DNA of 21,788 nucleotides from PZPK01 sp963974595 (GCA_963974595.1 CAXBDA010000055.1:1-21788); one strand, 5' to 3'. Positions 1 to 8,246 are shown, counted from the first letter of the stretch. Numbers and translations are program-made. Notes: a model not told the origin generated them from the letters alone.

Positions 1-497
1 CGACTTTCTGATCGCTGGTCATCCGAACTGGCTTTGATAAAGATATCAATGACTTTGTTGATTAAGCGATAAGCATCATCTGCCGTAGAGTCGGAATAAC
101 TGACCTTGATGTAACTCGCACCTAAGCCAGAGATTTTAAGCCTGTTACGAAGTTGGTTAATTTTCTGACCCAAAGCCTCTGCACTTTCAAAACCATCGAG
201 ACCATATACTGCCTCGACAGCTTCTTTTAAAATACGCGGAGAATACATCATCTCCTGAACCACTTTTGTTTGATTCTGAACGTTAGACTGAGCAGCCTGA
301 TTGCTTAACAGCGGTTTTAGGATATTTTGGTTGTCTGCAAAAATAGTAGCTGACACTTCAAATTTGGAAGACCAAAACATGCCCACAGCCAACACCGCAA
401 AGCTAATAATGGCAAAGCCGAACAGGCACAAAAATTTACGTTGCCATGCTTCCCTGAAAACAACATTGACGTATTTTAGTATCAGCGAAAAGTCCAT
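1..497 (-). CDS. Polysaccharide chain-length determinant (Wzz/GumC-like), 3' part outside the window
   Basis: This is the N-terminal 165 residues of an inner-membrane polysaccharide co-polymerase; the rest lies beyond the left edge. I translated it by hand from the ATG at 495-497. It begins MDFSLILKYV, has a transmembrane segment at about residues 22-42, and continues into a periplasmic domain with EVSATIFADNQN and a later coiled-coil-like stretch. That is the layout of Wzz domains. Such proteins set chain length during Wzy-dependent export. The start lies 6 bases after the stop of the export lipoprotein gene, with GAGGA about 12 bases upstream, so the two are co-transcribed. Order and sequence type match the XrtA/PEP-CTERM-associated exopolysaccharide loci (EpsF position of Methylobacillus). 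The family call is firm; the XrtA subtype is inferred from neighbours. Confidence 0.8.
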   Translation of the reverse strand, partial: MDFSLILKYVNVVFREAWQRKFLCLFGFAIISFAVLAVGMFWSSKFEVSATIFADNQNILKPLLSNQAAQSNVQNQTKVVQEMMYSPRILKEAVEAVYGLDGFESAEALGQKINQLRNRLKISGLGASYIKVSYSDSTADDAYRLINKVIDIFIKASSDDQRSES

Positions 498-503
498 GTG
501 TAT

Positions 504-1112
504 TTAGAATCCTCTTTCGGGCACGGTAATGATGTCTTGTGGAAAAAGGATGTAGTTAGAATCGAGGATACCTTTTTCCAGAATATCATTTAGATAAATG
601 GGGTAAACTTTCGACCCCTCTTCTGTTTGTCGATAAAGTTTAGACTTATCTGCACTGGCAAAAGGCGTCACACCCCCTGCTTCCAGAATCACATCTAGAA
701 CAGTAATACCTTTTCGGTAAGGAATGGAGCGCTGTGCAGCAACTGCTCCTGTCACACGGATACGGTGAATAAACTCGGCACTTGTCGGGTTTGACACAAT
801 AACGGTCACTTTTGGGTTTCGAATATAGCTGCTTAAGCGCTCTTCTATGATTTTTGACAGTTCATTCGTTGAGACGCCATCTACTTCAACATCACCCGCT
901 AACGGTACAGAAATCTTTCCGTCGGGCCTTACCATGACAGAAACCGATAAGTCCGGGTTTCGCCAAACATTGACTTCAACCGCATCACCGATGCCTAATT
1001 TGTATTCATCGACAATACCAATGCTCGATTCTACGGGTTGTTCTGTGACGATGTTAGCTGTCGAACATGCTGCCAGAAAAAAAGCGACAGCCATTAAAGA
1101 CAAAATTCTCAT
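504..1112 (-). CDS. Polysaccharide export lipoprotein, Wza/EpsE-like (XrtA-type locus)
   Basis: A 202-residue outer-membrane lipoprotein for polysaccharide export. The N-terminus is a lipoprotein signal with lipobox LAAC at residues 13-16, so Cys16 would be lipidated. Residues about 36-110 form the polysaccharide export domain (YKLGIGDAVEVNVWRNPDL, then VRPDGKISVPLAGDV). Residues about 118-200 hold one SLBB-type domain (IRVTGAV, GITVLDVILEAGG, and PQDIITVPERGF at the end). At 202 residues it is much shorter than E. coli Wza (about 380), as is usual for the short export proteins of XrtA/PEP-CTERM loci. AAAGGAG lies 5 bases before the ATG. It sits 69 bases after the sugar transferase gene and 6 bases before the chain-length gene, forming one operon. 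Confidence 0.87.
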   Translation of the reverse strand: MRILSLMAVAFFLAACSTANIVTEQPVESSIGIVDEYKLGIGDAVEVNVWRNPDLSVSVMVRPDGKISVPLAGDVEVDGVSTNELSKIIEERLSSYIRNPKVTVIVSNPTSAEFIHRIRVTGAVAAQRSIPYRKGITVLDVILEAGGVTPFASADKSKLYRQTEEGSKVYPIYLNDILEKGILDSNYILFPQDIITVPERGF

Positions 1113-1181
1113 ATTTACTCCTTTGTTTAAATTCCTATTTTCATATCTTTTTAAGCAATGTACCGCCTCAATGAGCAGTAG

Positions 1182-2603
1182 TTAATGCACGCCCTTACCC
1201 AGCAGCACCACTTCAACGGTCTGAATCACAATCAATACATCCATAAAAAAGCTATGATTTTTCACATAGTATAAGTCGTATTTAAGCTTCTGTCTGGCAT
1301 CATCCACAGATGCGCCGTAAGGGTATTTCAATTGCGCCCACCCCATCAGGCCAGGTTTTACACGATGCCTTGCGTCGTAATAGGGTATTGTTTCTTTTAA
1401 TTCTTCAACAAATTGAGGCCGTTCAGGTCTTGGGCCGACAAAACTCATATCCCCTTTAAATACATTATATAATTGCGGTAATTCATCTAAACGGGTATTT
1501 CTGATAAACGCACCCACACGTGTGACCCGAGCATCATTTTTAGTCGCCCAGACGGCTTTGCCATCTTTTTCTGCATCCTGGGTCATGCTTCTAAATTTAT
1601 TGATAGAAAACTCTTTACCGTTTAAGCCTACCCGCACTTGCTTGTATAAAATTGGCCCGCTACTTTCCAAGCGAACGGCAATGGCCGTTAACAACATAAA
1701 TGGCCATGTTAATAATAGTATGAAGCTTGCGATACTTAAGTCGAACATGCGTTTTAATACATCTCGAAGCTGGGAATAGACAAAACCATCTGAAAAAAGC
1801 GCCCAACTTGGCCTGAGCATACCGACTTCGATCTTTAATAGCTCTCTTTCAATGAAGGCCATGGGTTCCGTAATACGGATTCCGCGTAACTTACAATCGA
1901 GAAGTGCATCAGATGGAATATTGCCACCTTCACTTTTTCTGCGCTCATCGGGTGCGACGACAATTTCACTAATATTATGCTGCTTAACAAAGCTTGCCCA
2001 ATCTTCAGGCTGAGCAATAATAAGACCGGAGTCGACCAACGTTTCGCCTTGCCCACATTCTATACACCCAAAAATCTGGAAACTGAGTTCAGCATCTTCA
2101 GGTCGAACCTTATCGAGTACTTGCTTAGCCGTGTTACCAGCACCAAGAATCACCACATGTCGACTGAGCTGGGCTAGATCGACCAATTTGTAAAACAACA
2201 CACGCAGAATTAATACAAAAACAAGTGCAAAAAAGATGGCGAAAGCTAGCACGCCACGACCAAGATAAATGGAGGGAAACAGGTAATAGATAATAGTAAG
2301 ACTAGCGGTACCCAGGAAAAAGTAAGCCACAATTGTTCTGAGTAGCATTCCGGTTAAACCTTCCCGAAAAATACTCGTATACACCCCCATGGCTAATGAG
2401 CAACAACTCATAACCACAGCAAATACAATTAATTGTATTTCAGGGTATTCGAGGTAAAGATTACCCGGGTTACTAGACCATATGTTACGAAGCTCTACCC
2501 CAGCTAATACCGCACACATTAAAAGGCCAAATTCAATTGCACCTAAAAATAAGAATTTTGTATGTAGGTAGTGATTTAACACTCGTACATGAGCCACTAG
2601 CAT
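1182..2603 (-). CDS. Initiating sugar transferase (polyprenyl-phosphate glycosylphosphotransferase, XrtA/PEP-CTERM type)
   Basis: A membrane enzyme that would transfer a sugar-1-phosphate from a UDP-sugar to undecaprenyl phosphate, the first step of exopolysaccharide repeat synthesis. Four transmembrane helices lie at about residues 17-37, 56-76, 88-108 and 117-137. A Rossmann-like middle domain follows (VVILGAGNTAKQVL, 150-163). The C-terminal bacterial sugar transferase domain (about 283-473) has a membrane helix at 287-309, KFRSM (336-340), RLDELPQL (371-378), VGPRPE (389-394) and KPGLMGWAQ (416-424). The ending YPYGASVDDARQKLKYDLYY is typical of the TIGR03013 family linked to XrtA loci. 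The start is uncertain: AGGG lies only 3 bases from this ATG but 9 bases from an in-frame GTG at 2597, and relatives begin near the VRVLNHY stretch. Confidence 0.88.
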   Translation of the reverse strand: MLVAHVRVLNHYLHTKFLFLGAIEFGLLMCAVLAGVELRNIWSSNPGNLYLEYPEIQLIVFAVVMSCCSLAMGVYTSIFREGLTGMLLRTIVAYFFLGTASLTIIYYLFPSIYLGRGVLAFAIFFALVFVLILRVLFYKLVDLAQLSRHVVILGAGNTAKQVLDKVRPEDAELSFQIFGCIECGQGETLVDSGLIIAQPEDWASFVKQHNISEIVVAPDERRKSEGGNIPSDALLDCKLRGIRITEPMAFIERELLKIEVGMLRPSWALFSDGFVYSQLRDVLKRMFDLSIASFILLLTWPFMLLTAIAVRLESSGPILYKQVRVGLNGKEFSINKFRSMTQDAEKDGKAVWATKNDARVTRVGAFIRNTRLDELPQLYNVFKGDMSFVGPRPERPQFVEELKETIPYYDARHRVKPGLMGWAQLKYPYGASVDDARQKLKYDLYYVKNHSFFMDVLIVIQTVEVVLLGKGVH

Positions 2604-2658
2604 TCACCCTGAATGAAATTTCAACCAATAAATATCGTTGATTGAGTTAGGTCTAAAA

Positions 2659-2664
2659 ATTATA
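2659..2664 (-). promoter_or_regulatory. Possible -10 box of the exopolysaccharide operon
   Basis: On the minus strand the 237-base gap before the sugar transferase contains a perfect TATAAT, about 55 bases upstream of the start codon. The hexamer 17 bases further upstream (TAGTCT) is a poor -35 match. No sigma-54 pattern was found in this gap. The rest of the gap holds only AT-rich DNA and short palindromes such as CACAATTTGTG near 2793. Weak evidence. Confidence 0.25.
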
Positions 2665-2840
2665 TTTATACGCTTCATGATAGACTATTTCTTTAAATTA
2701 TCTGCTCTCTACTTTACTATTCTGTGGGTTTACGGCAGCTAAACAAAAATCCGGCTGCATTATGCAATATTATTATGTTTTATTTAAGCCACAATTTGTG
2801 TCATTCCGCATTTAAACAAGTCATAGGGTAGTGAATCACC

Positions 2841-3038
2841 ATGAAAAACACCCCTCGCATATGCATCATTGGGCAGGGTTATGTAGGTCTTCCTCTTGCT
2901 GTTGAGTTTGGCAAGCATTACCCAACGATTGGCTTCGATACCTTGGAAGTGCTTGAAGCTGCGGGAACTAAATGGAACTTTTTACCCTTCCGCCCCGGTT
3001 TGGTTGGAGGGCACTGTACTACGCTTGAGTCCTATTGA
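2841..3038 (+). pseudogene. Internally deleted remnant of UDP-sugar 6-dehydrogenase (TviB/WbpA type)
   Basis: A 65-codon open frame joins two distant parts of a nucleotide-sugar dehydrogenase. Residues 1-33 are the NAD-binding start (ICIIGQGYVGLPLAVEFG, then IGFD). Residues from about 35 are the stretch around the catalytic cysteine (LEVLEAAGTKWNFLPFRPG, then LVGGHC). In intact members, about 425 residues long, these blocks are roughly 200 residues apart. The frame is retained across the junction, which falls at a Phe-Asp-Thr sequence plausible for both sides. After GGHC the expected IGVDPYY reads TTLESY and then a stop, so the 3' half is missing and the edge has mutated. It cannot be an active enzyme. 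It once probably supplied a uronic or mannosaminuronic acid precursor to the neighbouring polysaccharide locus. Expression is unknown. Confidence 0.8.
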
Positions 3039-3066
3039 TTGATAAACGCTCGAATTTACAAAGTAT

Positions 3067-3095
3067 TAGACAAGCGTCTAGACTGGTAATATAAA
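3067..3095 (+). promoter_or_regulatory. Candidate sigma-70 promoter of the propionyl-CoA operon
   Basis: TAGACA at 3067-3072 (5 of 6 matches to the -35 consensus) is followed after exactly 17 bases by TATAAA at 3090-3095 (5 of 6 to -10). This predicts a leader of about 75-80 bases before the carboxyltransferase ATG at 3180. The gap also holds a perfect 8-bp palindrome GTCTAGAC at 3076-3083 inside the spacer, a possible operator half. A second, weaker pair (TTGATC at 3137, TAATAC at 3160, 17-base spacer) would leave almost no leader and is less likely. Confidence 0.45.
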
Positions 3096-3179
3096 TTTGA
3101 TGGATCATTCATATCAAGCCCTATTGATTAACAAGATTGATCGGCACTATTCACAACACTAATACGAGCATAATGCACG

Positions 3180-4838
3180 ATGACTAAAAGCAAAGGCCTT
3201 AGCCCCTCTTTAGATAATCCGTTTCAAGAAAAACAAGAATTGGATTTCAGAATTCCCGGACAAAATGTTGAAAACCCCGGTTTGTATGAAGCGACTCTAA
3301 AAAAGGGTTACGACTTGATGCAACGACCTCGCAAAGCCGCTGGCGTCGATGCTATCACACGCCAACATAGTAAAAAACGGATGACAATTTGGGAGCGGAT
3401 TTCGGTTCTCACCGATGAAGATCCGACGGTGTTATTCCAGAACTGGGGCAAAAACCTGGATGGCGCATCTATTGTTACGGCTATTGTCAAAATAGACGGC
3501 CGAGACATTGCCCTTTATGGCCACGACTTTACGGTTCGTGCAGGTTCCATGGACGCAACCAACGGCAAAAAACTCGCTCGTTTAATGGAGCTAGCCGGAA
3601 AACGTAAAATCCCCTTAGTCGGCTTAAATGATAGTGCAGGTGCCTATGTTCCTGCCGGTGTTGGTGGCTTAGACGGTTATGCCGAGGCCTTTACAGCCTT
3701 AAGAAAGATTAGTGGCGTCGTCCCCAGCATTATGTGCATGTTTGGCTTTAATGCGGGTGGTGGATCTTACCTTCCACGCCAAGGCAGTTTTATGATCCAG
3801 GCAAATGACACCTTCTTTGGTTTAACCGGGCCGGGGGTCGTTAAAAGCGTGTTAGGTGAAGATGTCACACCCGATGAACTCGGCGGCCCCGGTGTTCATA
3901 GCCAAAGCGGTGTCACAGATTTTGTTGTGAAAGATGAAATCAGCGCGCTTAAGAAAGTTCGTCAATTACTTAAATATCTACCTGATCACAATAGTCAATT
4001 ATCACCATTTCAGCCGACCTCTGACCCGATTGATCGCAAAACCTGGGATATCGATATTCTCTTGAAAAAGGCTTTCAACAGCCCGACAGGTTTTAATACC
4101 CCTATTGATGTGACGATCATGATTCAGCAATTATGTGATCATGGTGACTTTATTGAAATCCAAGAAGAGCGTGCCCGCAATACCGTCACAGCACTAGGTA
4201 GAATGGGTGGCAATGTGATTGGCTTTTTAGCGAATAACAGCGCCGTGGCTTCAGGCCAGATTGATATTGATGCTGCTTATAAAAATGCCCGCTTTATTCG
4301 TTTCTGTAACTTATATAACATTCCTATGATTTTCATGGAAGATACCACGGGGTTTCTTCCTGGAAAAGACCAAGAAGCCAAAGGCATTGTGCAGGCAGGC
4401 CGTGCCATGCTCGACTCGATTATCGACCTGCGCACACCTCGTTTCTTAGTTATTATTCGTAATGCCTTTGGCGGGGCATATGCGTCGTATAACTGCTACC
4501 CGACAGGTGCCGACTTCGTGATTGCCCTGCCTTCTACCCGCGCTGCGGTGATGGGCCCAGCCGGTGTTGAATTCGTTTATAAAGATGAGATGAGAGCGAT
4601 TCGTGCCGCAGTTAAAGCAGGTAAACAAACAGCCTTGTGGGCAAAAGAGGAAGAAGCGAAACTTATTAAACAGTATGAAGAGCTATTATTGAATCCGAAC
4701 GAGGCATTAAGCCTTGGTTCGATTTCTCAAATTGTGATGCCAAGAGATTTACGCAAAATCCTTTGTGAAAATATGGACTTTCATTTAAGACACTATACAC
4801 CCGAACCCTTTAGCAGCGTTCAGAGGGAGTTTTATTAA
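3180..4838 (+). CDS. pccB: Acyl-CoA (propionyl-CoA) carboxylase, carboxyltransferase subunit
   Basis: This is the beta subunit of a biotin-dependent acyl-CoA carboxylase, 552 residues, which moves the carboxyl group from carboxybiotin to the acyl-CoA. The crotonase-like N-lobe (about 65-300) contains DSAGAYVPAGVGGLDGYAE (151-169) and NAGGGSYLP (191-199). The C-lobe contains DTTGFLPGKDQEAKGI from residue 388 and NAFGGAYAS from residue 428. These are the glycine-rich oxyanion-hole regions of the family. The first 60 or so residues are extra compared with common PccB proteins. Propionyl-CoA as substrate is inferred from the downstream epimerase, mutase and MeaB genes; the sequence alone does not exclude other acyl-CoAs. 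The Shine-Dalgarno sequence is weak (CGAG about 11 bases before the ATG). One base separates its stop from the next start. Confidence 0.87.
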   Translation: MTKSKGLSPSLDNPFQEKQELDFRIPGQNVENPGLYEATLKKGYDLMQRPRKAAGVDAITRQHSKKRMTIWERISVLTDEDPTVLFQNWGKNLDGASIVTAIVKIDGRDIALYGHDFTVRAGSMDATNGKKLARLMELAGKRKIPLVGLNDSAGAYVPAGVGGLDGYAEAFTALRKISGVVPSIMCMFGFNAGGGSYLPRQGSFMIQANDTFFGLTGPGVVKSVLGEDVTPDELGGPGVHSQSGVTDFVVKDEISALKKVRQLLKYLPDHNSQLSPFQPTSDPIDRKTWDIDILLKKAFNSPTGFNTPIDVTIMIQQLCDHGDFIEIQEERARNTVTALGRMGGNVIGFLANNSAVASGQIDIDAAYKNARFIRFCNLYNIPMIFMEDTTGFLPGKDQEAKGIVQAGRAMLDSIIDLRTPRFLVIIRNAFGGAYASYNCYPTGADFVIALPSTRAAVMGPAGVEFVYKDEMRAIRAAVKAGKQTALWAKEEEAKLIKQYEELLLNPNEALSLGSISQIVMPRDLRKILCENMDFHLRHYTPEPFSSVQREFY

Positions 4839-4839
4839 G

Positions 4840-7719
4840 ATGAGTAATGAACATTACCTACAAAACCCACTGGTCCATCAAGATCGTCAACTCGCCAAAC
4901 ATACCAGCACATGGATTCAACGTTTTGGGTGCAATGACACTCGCCCCTTAATCATTTGTCGCGGCCCTATTCGAAAAGAGGCAATGGATGTTTTTGAAGA
5001 AATGGGTATAGACTACTACGGCATTTTGTTATCTGAAAAAGACAGCATTGTTTATCAAAACGCCTTGGCACCTGAACTTCGCCAGATTAACGACCCTAAA
5101 CGCATTCATCGCGTACCAGATTACACAGGTAACGACAAAGAAGAGCGTAATCAGCGAATCGCTCAAATTATTCGTATCGCAAAAGAGAACAACTACAACG
5201 CTATTTTTGCCGGTTATGGTTTCATGGCCGAAGATGAAAATATGGTTGGCGCCATGGAAGCAGCAGGCCTTAACTTTATTGGCCCTTGCTCAAAAACGGT
5301 TCACAAAGCGGGCCTAAAAGATGAAGCCAAACGAACCGCATTGCAAGTCGGCGTGAGTGTCACGCCCGGCATTAACAATTCAACTGCCTTAACGGTGCTG
5401 AAAAAGCACCCTGATGAAAAAGCCTTGTTTGCTTTAGTGAAAACTGAAAATCTATCACTGGACCAAGCAGCATTTGATGCCGCTGAAACCTTAGCGGATA
5501 AAGCCGATGTTGTGCTTGAGGCCGCTTACCAGAAAGGTATCGACTTATATACTACCGCAGAACTGCAAGAGACTATTCGTGAACAGGTCATCGAAATCGG
5601 TAAACAATATCCTGAAAACCGCGTTCGTTTAAAGTGTATTGGCGGTGGTGGCGGCAAAGGCCAGCGAATATTACCTCCCCCAGTAAGTTTTATTGGCGAT
5701 ATTGAGTCACGCCTTAATCAAATGGCCGACCAAGCCCCGTCGCTTGTGCTTGAGATTCTTAATGAAGTTAAAGCAACCGGACAAGGCGATAACAAAAATA
5801 TTCTTGTCGAATTGAATATTGAAACAACTCGCCACCAAGAGATACAGGTGATCGGTAATGGCGAATGGAGCCTGGCACTCGGTGGCCGTGACTGCTCTTT
5901 ACAAATGCATGAACAAAAACTGCTTGAAATCTCTGTCACCACAGAAGATCTTCAACAAGCATTAACAGACTCACTAAATGCAGAGCGCGACCAAGAGTCC
6001 AAGGTTCTGAGCCAGGACTTAAAAACCCTTCAAGCCATGCAAACTGAATCTGAAAAGTTTGCCAAAGCTGTCGGCTTGGACAACGTATCGACCTTCGAGT
6101 GCATTGTTGATCGCGACCAGCATTTCTTTATGGAAATGAATACACGTATTCAGGTTGAACACCGTGTGACCGAGCTATGCTATCAACTAAAATTTGTTAA
6201 TCCTGAAAACCCTGATGACTTCTTCATCGTTAAGTCTCTGGTTGAAGCCATGGTTTTACTGTCCGTTCATGGCAAGCGTTTGCCCAAGCCTGAACGATTA
6301 TTACGCCATTGTGCTTCTGTCGAAGCGCGCTTAAATGCTACAAACCAAGCTTTAGCGCCTCATGCAGGAGGCTTAATTGAATATTGGTCTGATGCAACAA
6401 ATGGCGAAATTCGGGATGACCAAGGCATCAGCCTGCATAACCCGGATACTGACATGTTCATGACCTATCATCTTGCAGGAGCTTACGATAGCAACATTGC
6501 CCTCCTGCTAACTGTGGGCAACAAGCGCCAAGAAAGCTTTGAGAATATGGCTGAAGTTCTACGTACTACGAAGTTAGAAGGTAAAGATCTAGAAACCAAT
6601 CTTTCCTTTCATTATGGCTTAGTGAATTGGTTGCTGGGTGAAACTGTCCATGCTCGCCCAACCACACAATTTATTGTGCCTTATATAACCGCAGTAGGTG
6701 CCTTGAAACGCGAAGCACAGCAATTCGATTTAAATACGGTATATCGAAACGTTTGCCAGGATGAATTAAAACAAGCATCGAACGAAGAAGAAAATGCGTC
6801 ATTACAGAAAATATTGCAACGTAAGCAGTTACTTTTAACCCGCCCAATCGAATTATTGATGCGCGAACCTCACCTACTTTCGGGCTGGTTAAGCTTGCAT
6901 CAAGCTGACTTTTCACATGAGAAAAAATCGAAACTTAGCTGGACTCGAAACCCGATCAATATCTTGGCTGACACTTATCATTACCTCAACATGAATTATC
7001 GACCCAACAATCATCGTAAACTCCCGCCTGCCTCGATGATCTGGGACCACGATAATGACATCTTGTCTGATGCTGTTAACTTCTACGACAGCCTTGATAA
7101 TAAACTTGCAGACCATAAAGTTGAAATTACTAAGTTCACCGATCTAACAAAGCTACTCAAAGGCAAAGCGCCTGCGTGTTTTGATAAAGAAACATGGCTG
7201 TCAATTCAGTCGGCACACGCCGGTTATCAAGCTGGCTGTCAAATTTTGCTTTTATTACCTCATCTCGCCTTACAAACCGACTTCTTTGATCTTTATGTTA
7301 AAGATGACTTAAGCATACAGATTCCCGAGAGCCTGACAAACAAAGACTATCAAACGGAAATGGCTAAAGTACTTGTACCACCGCCAACAGCAAAAGGCGA
7401 TGAGATTCTGGCAAGTTCTGGCGGCATGTTTTATTCAAGAGAAGCACCGGGTACACCGCCATTCATTGAGGAAGGCGATCATTTTGAAGCAGGCCAAGCA
7501 CTTTATATTGTTGAGGTCATGAAGATGTTTAACAAGATAACTGCACCTTTTTCCGGAAAGATTGAGAAAGTGTTACTCACCGATGATGGCACTATCATCA
7601 AAAAAGGTGAGCCTTTGTTTAAGATCGTACCTGATGAAAAGGTCATTATCGAAACCCCGGAGGAAGTGTCTGCACGACAAAGCAAAGCATGCATCGAGTT
7701 TCTGAAACGCATTGCCTAA
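4840..7719 (+). CDS. Biotin carboxylase/biotin carrier fusion, divergent alpha subunit of the acyl-CoA carboxylase
   Basis: A 959-residue alpha subunit that carboxylates biotin with ATP and bicarbonate and carries the biotin. The biotin-carboxylase N-domain is divergent (PLIICRGPIRKEAMDVFEEMGI, 36-57). The ATP-grasp domain shows the glycine loop KCIGGGGGKGQR (265-276), RHQEIQV (331-337), RDCSLQMHEQKLLE (350-363) and FMEMNTRIQVEHRVTE (430-445). The stretch between PG (176-177) and the glycine loop is about 40 residues longer than in AccC/PccA. A long middle region (about 560-830) has no motif I recognise; by position it would bridge to the beta subunit. The C-terminal biotinyl domain has EVMKM with Lys895 as the biotin site, about 35 residues from the normal spacing of a BCCP end plus a short helical tail. 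AGGGAG lies 10 bases before the ATG, inside the end of pccB, so translation is coupled. Confidence 0.85.
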   Translation: MSNEHYLQNPLVHQDRQLAKHTSTWIQRFGCNDTRPLIICRGPIRKEAMDVFEEMGIDYYGILLSEKDSIVYQNALAPELRQINDPKRIHRVPDYTGNDKEERNQRIAQIIRIAKENNYNAIFAGYGFMAEDENMVGAMEAAGLNFIGPCSKTVHKAGLKDEAKRTALQVGVSVTPGINNSTALTVLKKHPDEKALFALVKTENLSLDQAAFDAAETLADKADVVLEAAYQKGIDLYTTAELQETIREQVIEIGKQYPENRVRLKCIGGGGGKGQRILPPPVSFIGDIESRLNQMADQAPSLVLEILNEVKATGQGDNKNILVELNIETTRHQEIQVIGNGEWSLALGGRDCSLQMHEQKLLEISVTTEDLQQALTDSLNAERDQESKVLSQDLKTLQAMQTESEKFAKAVGLDNVSTFECIVDRDQHFFMEMNTRIQVEHRVTELCYQLKFVNPENPDDFFIVKSLVEAMVLLSVHGKRLPKPERLLRHCASVEARLNATNQALAPHAGGLIEYWSDATNGEIRDDQGISLHNPDTDMFMTYHLAGAYDSNIALLLTVGNKRQESFENMAEVLRTTKLEGKDLETNLSFHYGLVNWLLGETVHARPTTQFIVPYITAVGALKREAQQFDLNTVYRNVCQDELKQASNEEENASLQKILQRKQLLLTRPIELLMREPHLLSGWLSLHQADFSHEKKSKLSWTRNPINILADTYHYLNMNYRPNNHRKLPPASMIWDHDNDILSDAVNFYDSLDNKLADHKVEITKFTDLTKLLKGKAPACFDKETWLSIQSAHAGYQAGCQILLLLPHLALQTDFFDLYVKDDLSIQIPESLTNKDYQTEMAKVLVPPPTAKGDEILASSGGMFYSREAPGTPPFIEEGDHFEAGQALYIVEVMKMFNKITAPFSGKIEKVLLTDDGTIIKKGEPLFKIVPDEKVIIETPEEVSARQSKACIEFLKRIA

Positions 7720-7748
7720 TTAGAAAGTAAAGAATTGGAGAACAAAAA

Positions 7749-8177
7749 ATGATAACAGGGCTAGACCATATCGCGATAGCGGTTGCAGATTTAGATAAAT
7801 CAATCGAACGCTTCGCAAACGATTTTGGCTTGGATTTAAAAGGCCGTGAAGATGTTGCAGAAGCAAAAACAAGTGCCGCTTTTTTACCCATTAAAAACAG
7901 TAATATTGAATTGGTTCACCCACTAAACGGTGAAGGCCCTATTCAAAAATATTTAGATAAAAATGGCCGTGGAGGCATGCATCACCTTTGTTTTAGTAGT
8001 GACAACATTGAAGAAGATGTAGAGCGTTTAAAAACCAAAGGCTATGAGTTCCTTTCTGATAAGCCTAGTTTAGGGGCGCATAATTGCATGGTTATTTTTA
8101 TTCATCCAAAAAGTACTGACGGTGTGTTGATTGAATTGAATCAGCCGATGCCCTTCGACGGGACTCAAGGAGCGTAA
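7749..8177 (+). CDS. mce: Methylmalonyl-CoA epimerase
   Basis: A 142-residue vicinal-oxygen-chelate protein that interconverts (S)- and (R)-methylmalonyl-CoA, linking the carboxylase product to the mutase substrate. It has two repeated beta-alpha-beta-beta-beta modules. The first starts GLDHIAIAVADLDKS with metal ligand His7. The second starts GGMHHLCF (His78/His79) and ends VLIELNQP with Glu129. Glu54 in IELVHPL sits at the remaining ligand region. GGAG lies 8 bases before the ATG; the gene starts 29 bases after the biotin carboxylase stop. The last residues after IELNQP (MPFDGTQGA) look acquired: their DNA (8151-8170) is a degenerate copy of the CCCTTCGACGAGCTCAGG repeat seen again at 10481. 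Confidence 0.92.
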   Translation: MITGLDHIAIAVADLDKSIERFANDFGLDLKGREDVAEAKTSAAFLPIKNSNIELVHPLNGEGPIQKYLDKNGRGGMHHLCFSSDNIEEDVERLKTKGYEFLSDKPSLGAHNCMVIFIHPKSTDGVLIELNQPMPFDGTQGA

Positions 8178-8211
8178 CTCTCTCGCTCAGGGACCGAAAA
8201 TATAGCTCAGG
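8151..8211 (+). repeat. GCTCAGGGACCG-type intergenic repeat, copy 1 (before mcm)
   Basis: Two parts are visible. 8151-8170 is a degenerate CCCTTCGACGAGCTCAGG unit lying within the last codons of mce. 8185-8211 begins GCTCAGGGACCG, continues through an AT-rich core and ends AGCTCAGG. The second part aligns closely with 10492-10518 and with the minus-strand copy at 17441-17469. It ends 35 bases before the mutase start codon and points in the direction of transcription. Confidence 0.75.
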
Positions 8212-8246
8212 TCACACAATTAACTTGAACAAACCGGAATATCATT

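Noticed and set aside
1071..1141. The C-terminal helical end of the sensor kinase, considered as an HPt phosphotransfer domain (residue numbers given as coordinates).
   Set aside because: No HxLKGxS-like motif with a phosphorylatable histidine is visible; the region is helical but unassigned.
847..1185. A 112-codon plus-strand frame opposite the export lipoprotein gene.
   Set aside because: Antisense to a gene with clear lipobox and export domains; Ser/Thr/Pro-rich composition typical of a reverse-strand shadow.
3067..3080. Small hairpin TAGAC-AAGC-GTCTA after the dehydrogenase remnant, considered as a terminator.
   Set aside because: Only 5 bp of stem with no T-run, and it coincides with a better-supported promoter.
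3137..3165. TTGATC and TAATAC with a 17-base spacer just before pccB.
   Set aside because: The -10 match is poor and transcription would start about 8 bases before the ATG; the pair at 3067-3095 is a better fit.
7646..7891. An 81-codon minus-strand frame across the biotin carboxylase/mce junction.
   Set aside because: Antisense to the biotinyl domain and the epimerase start, both certain; no independent evidence.
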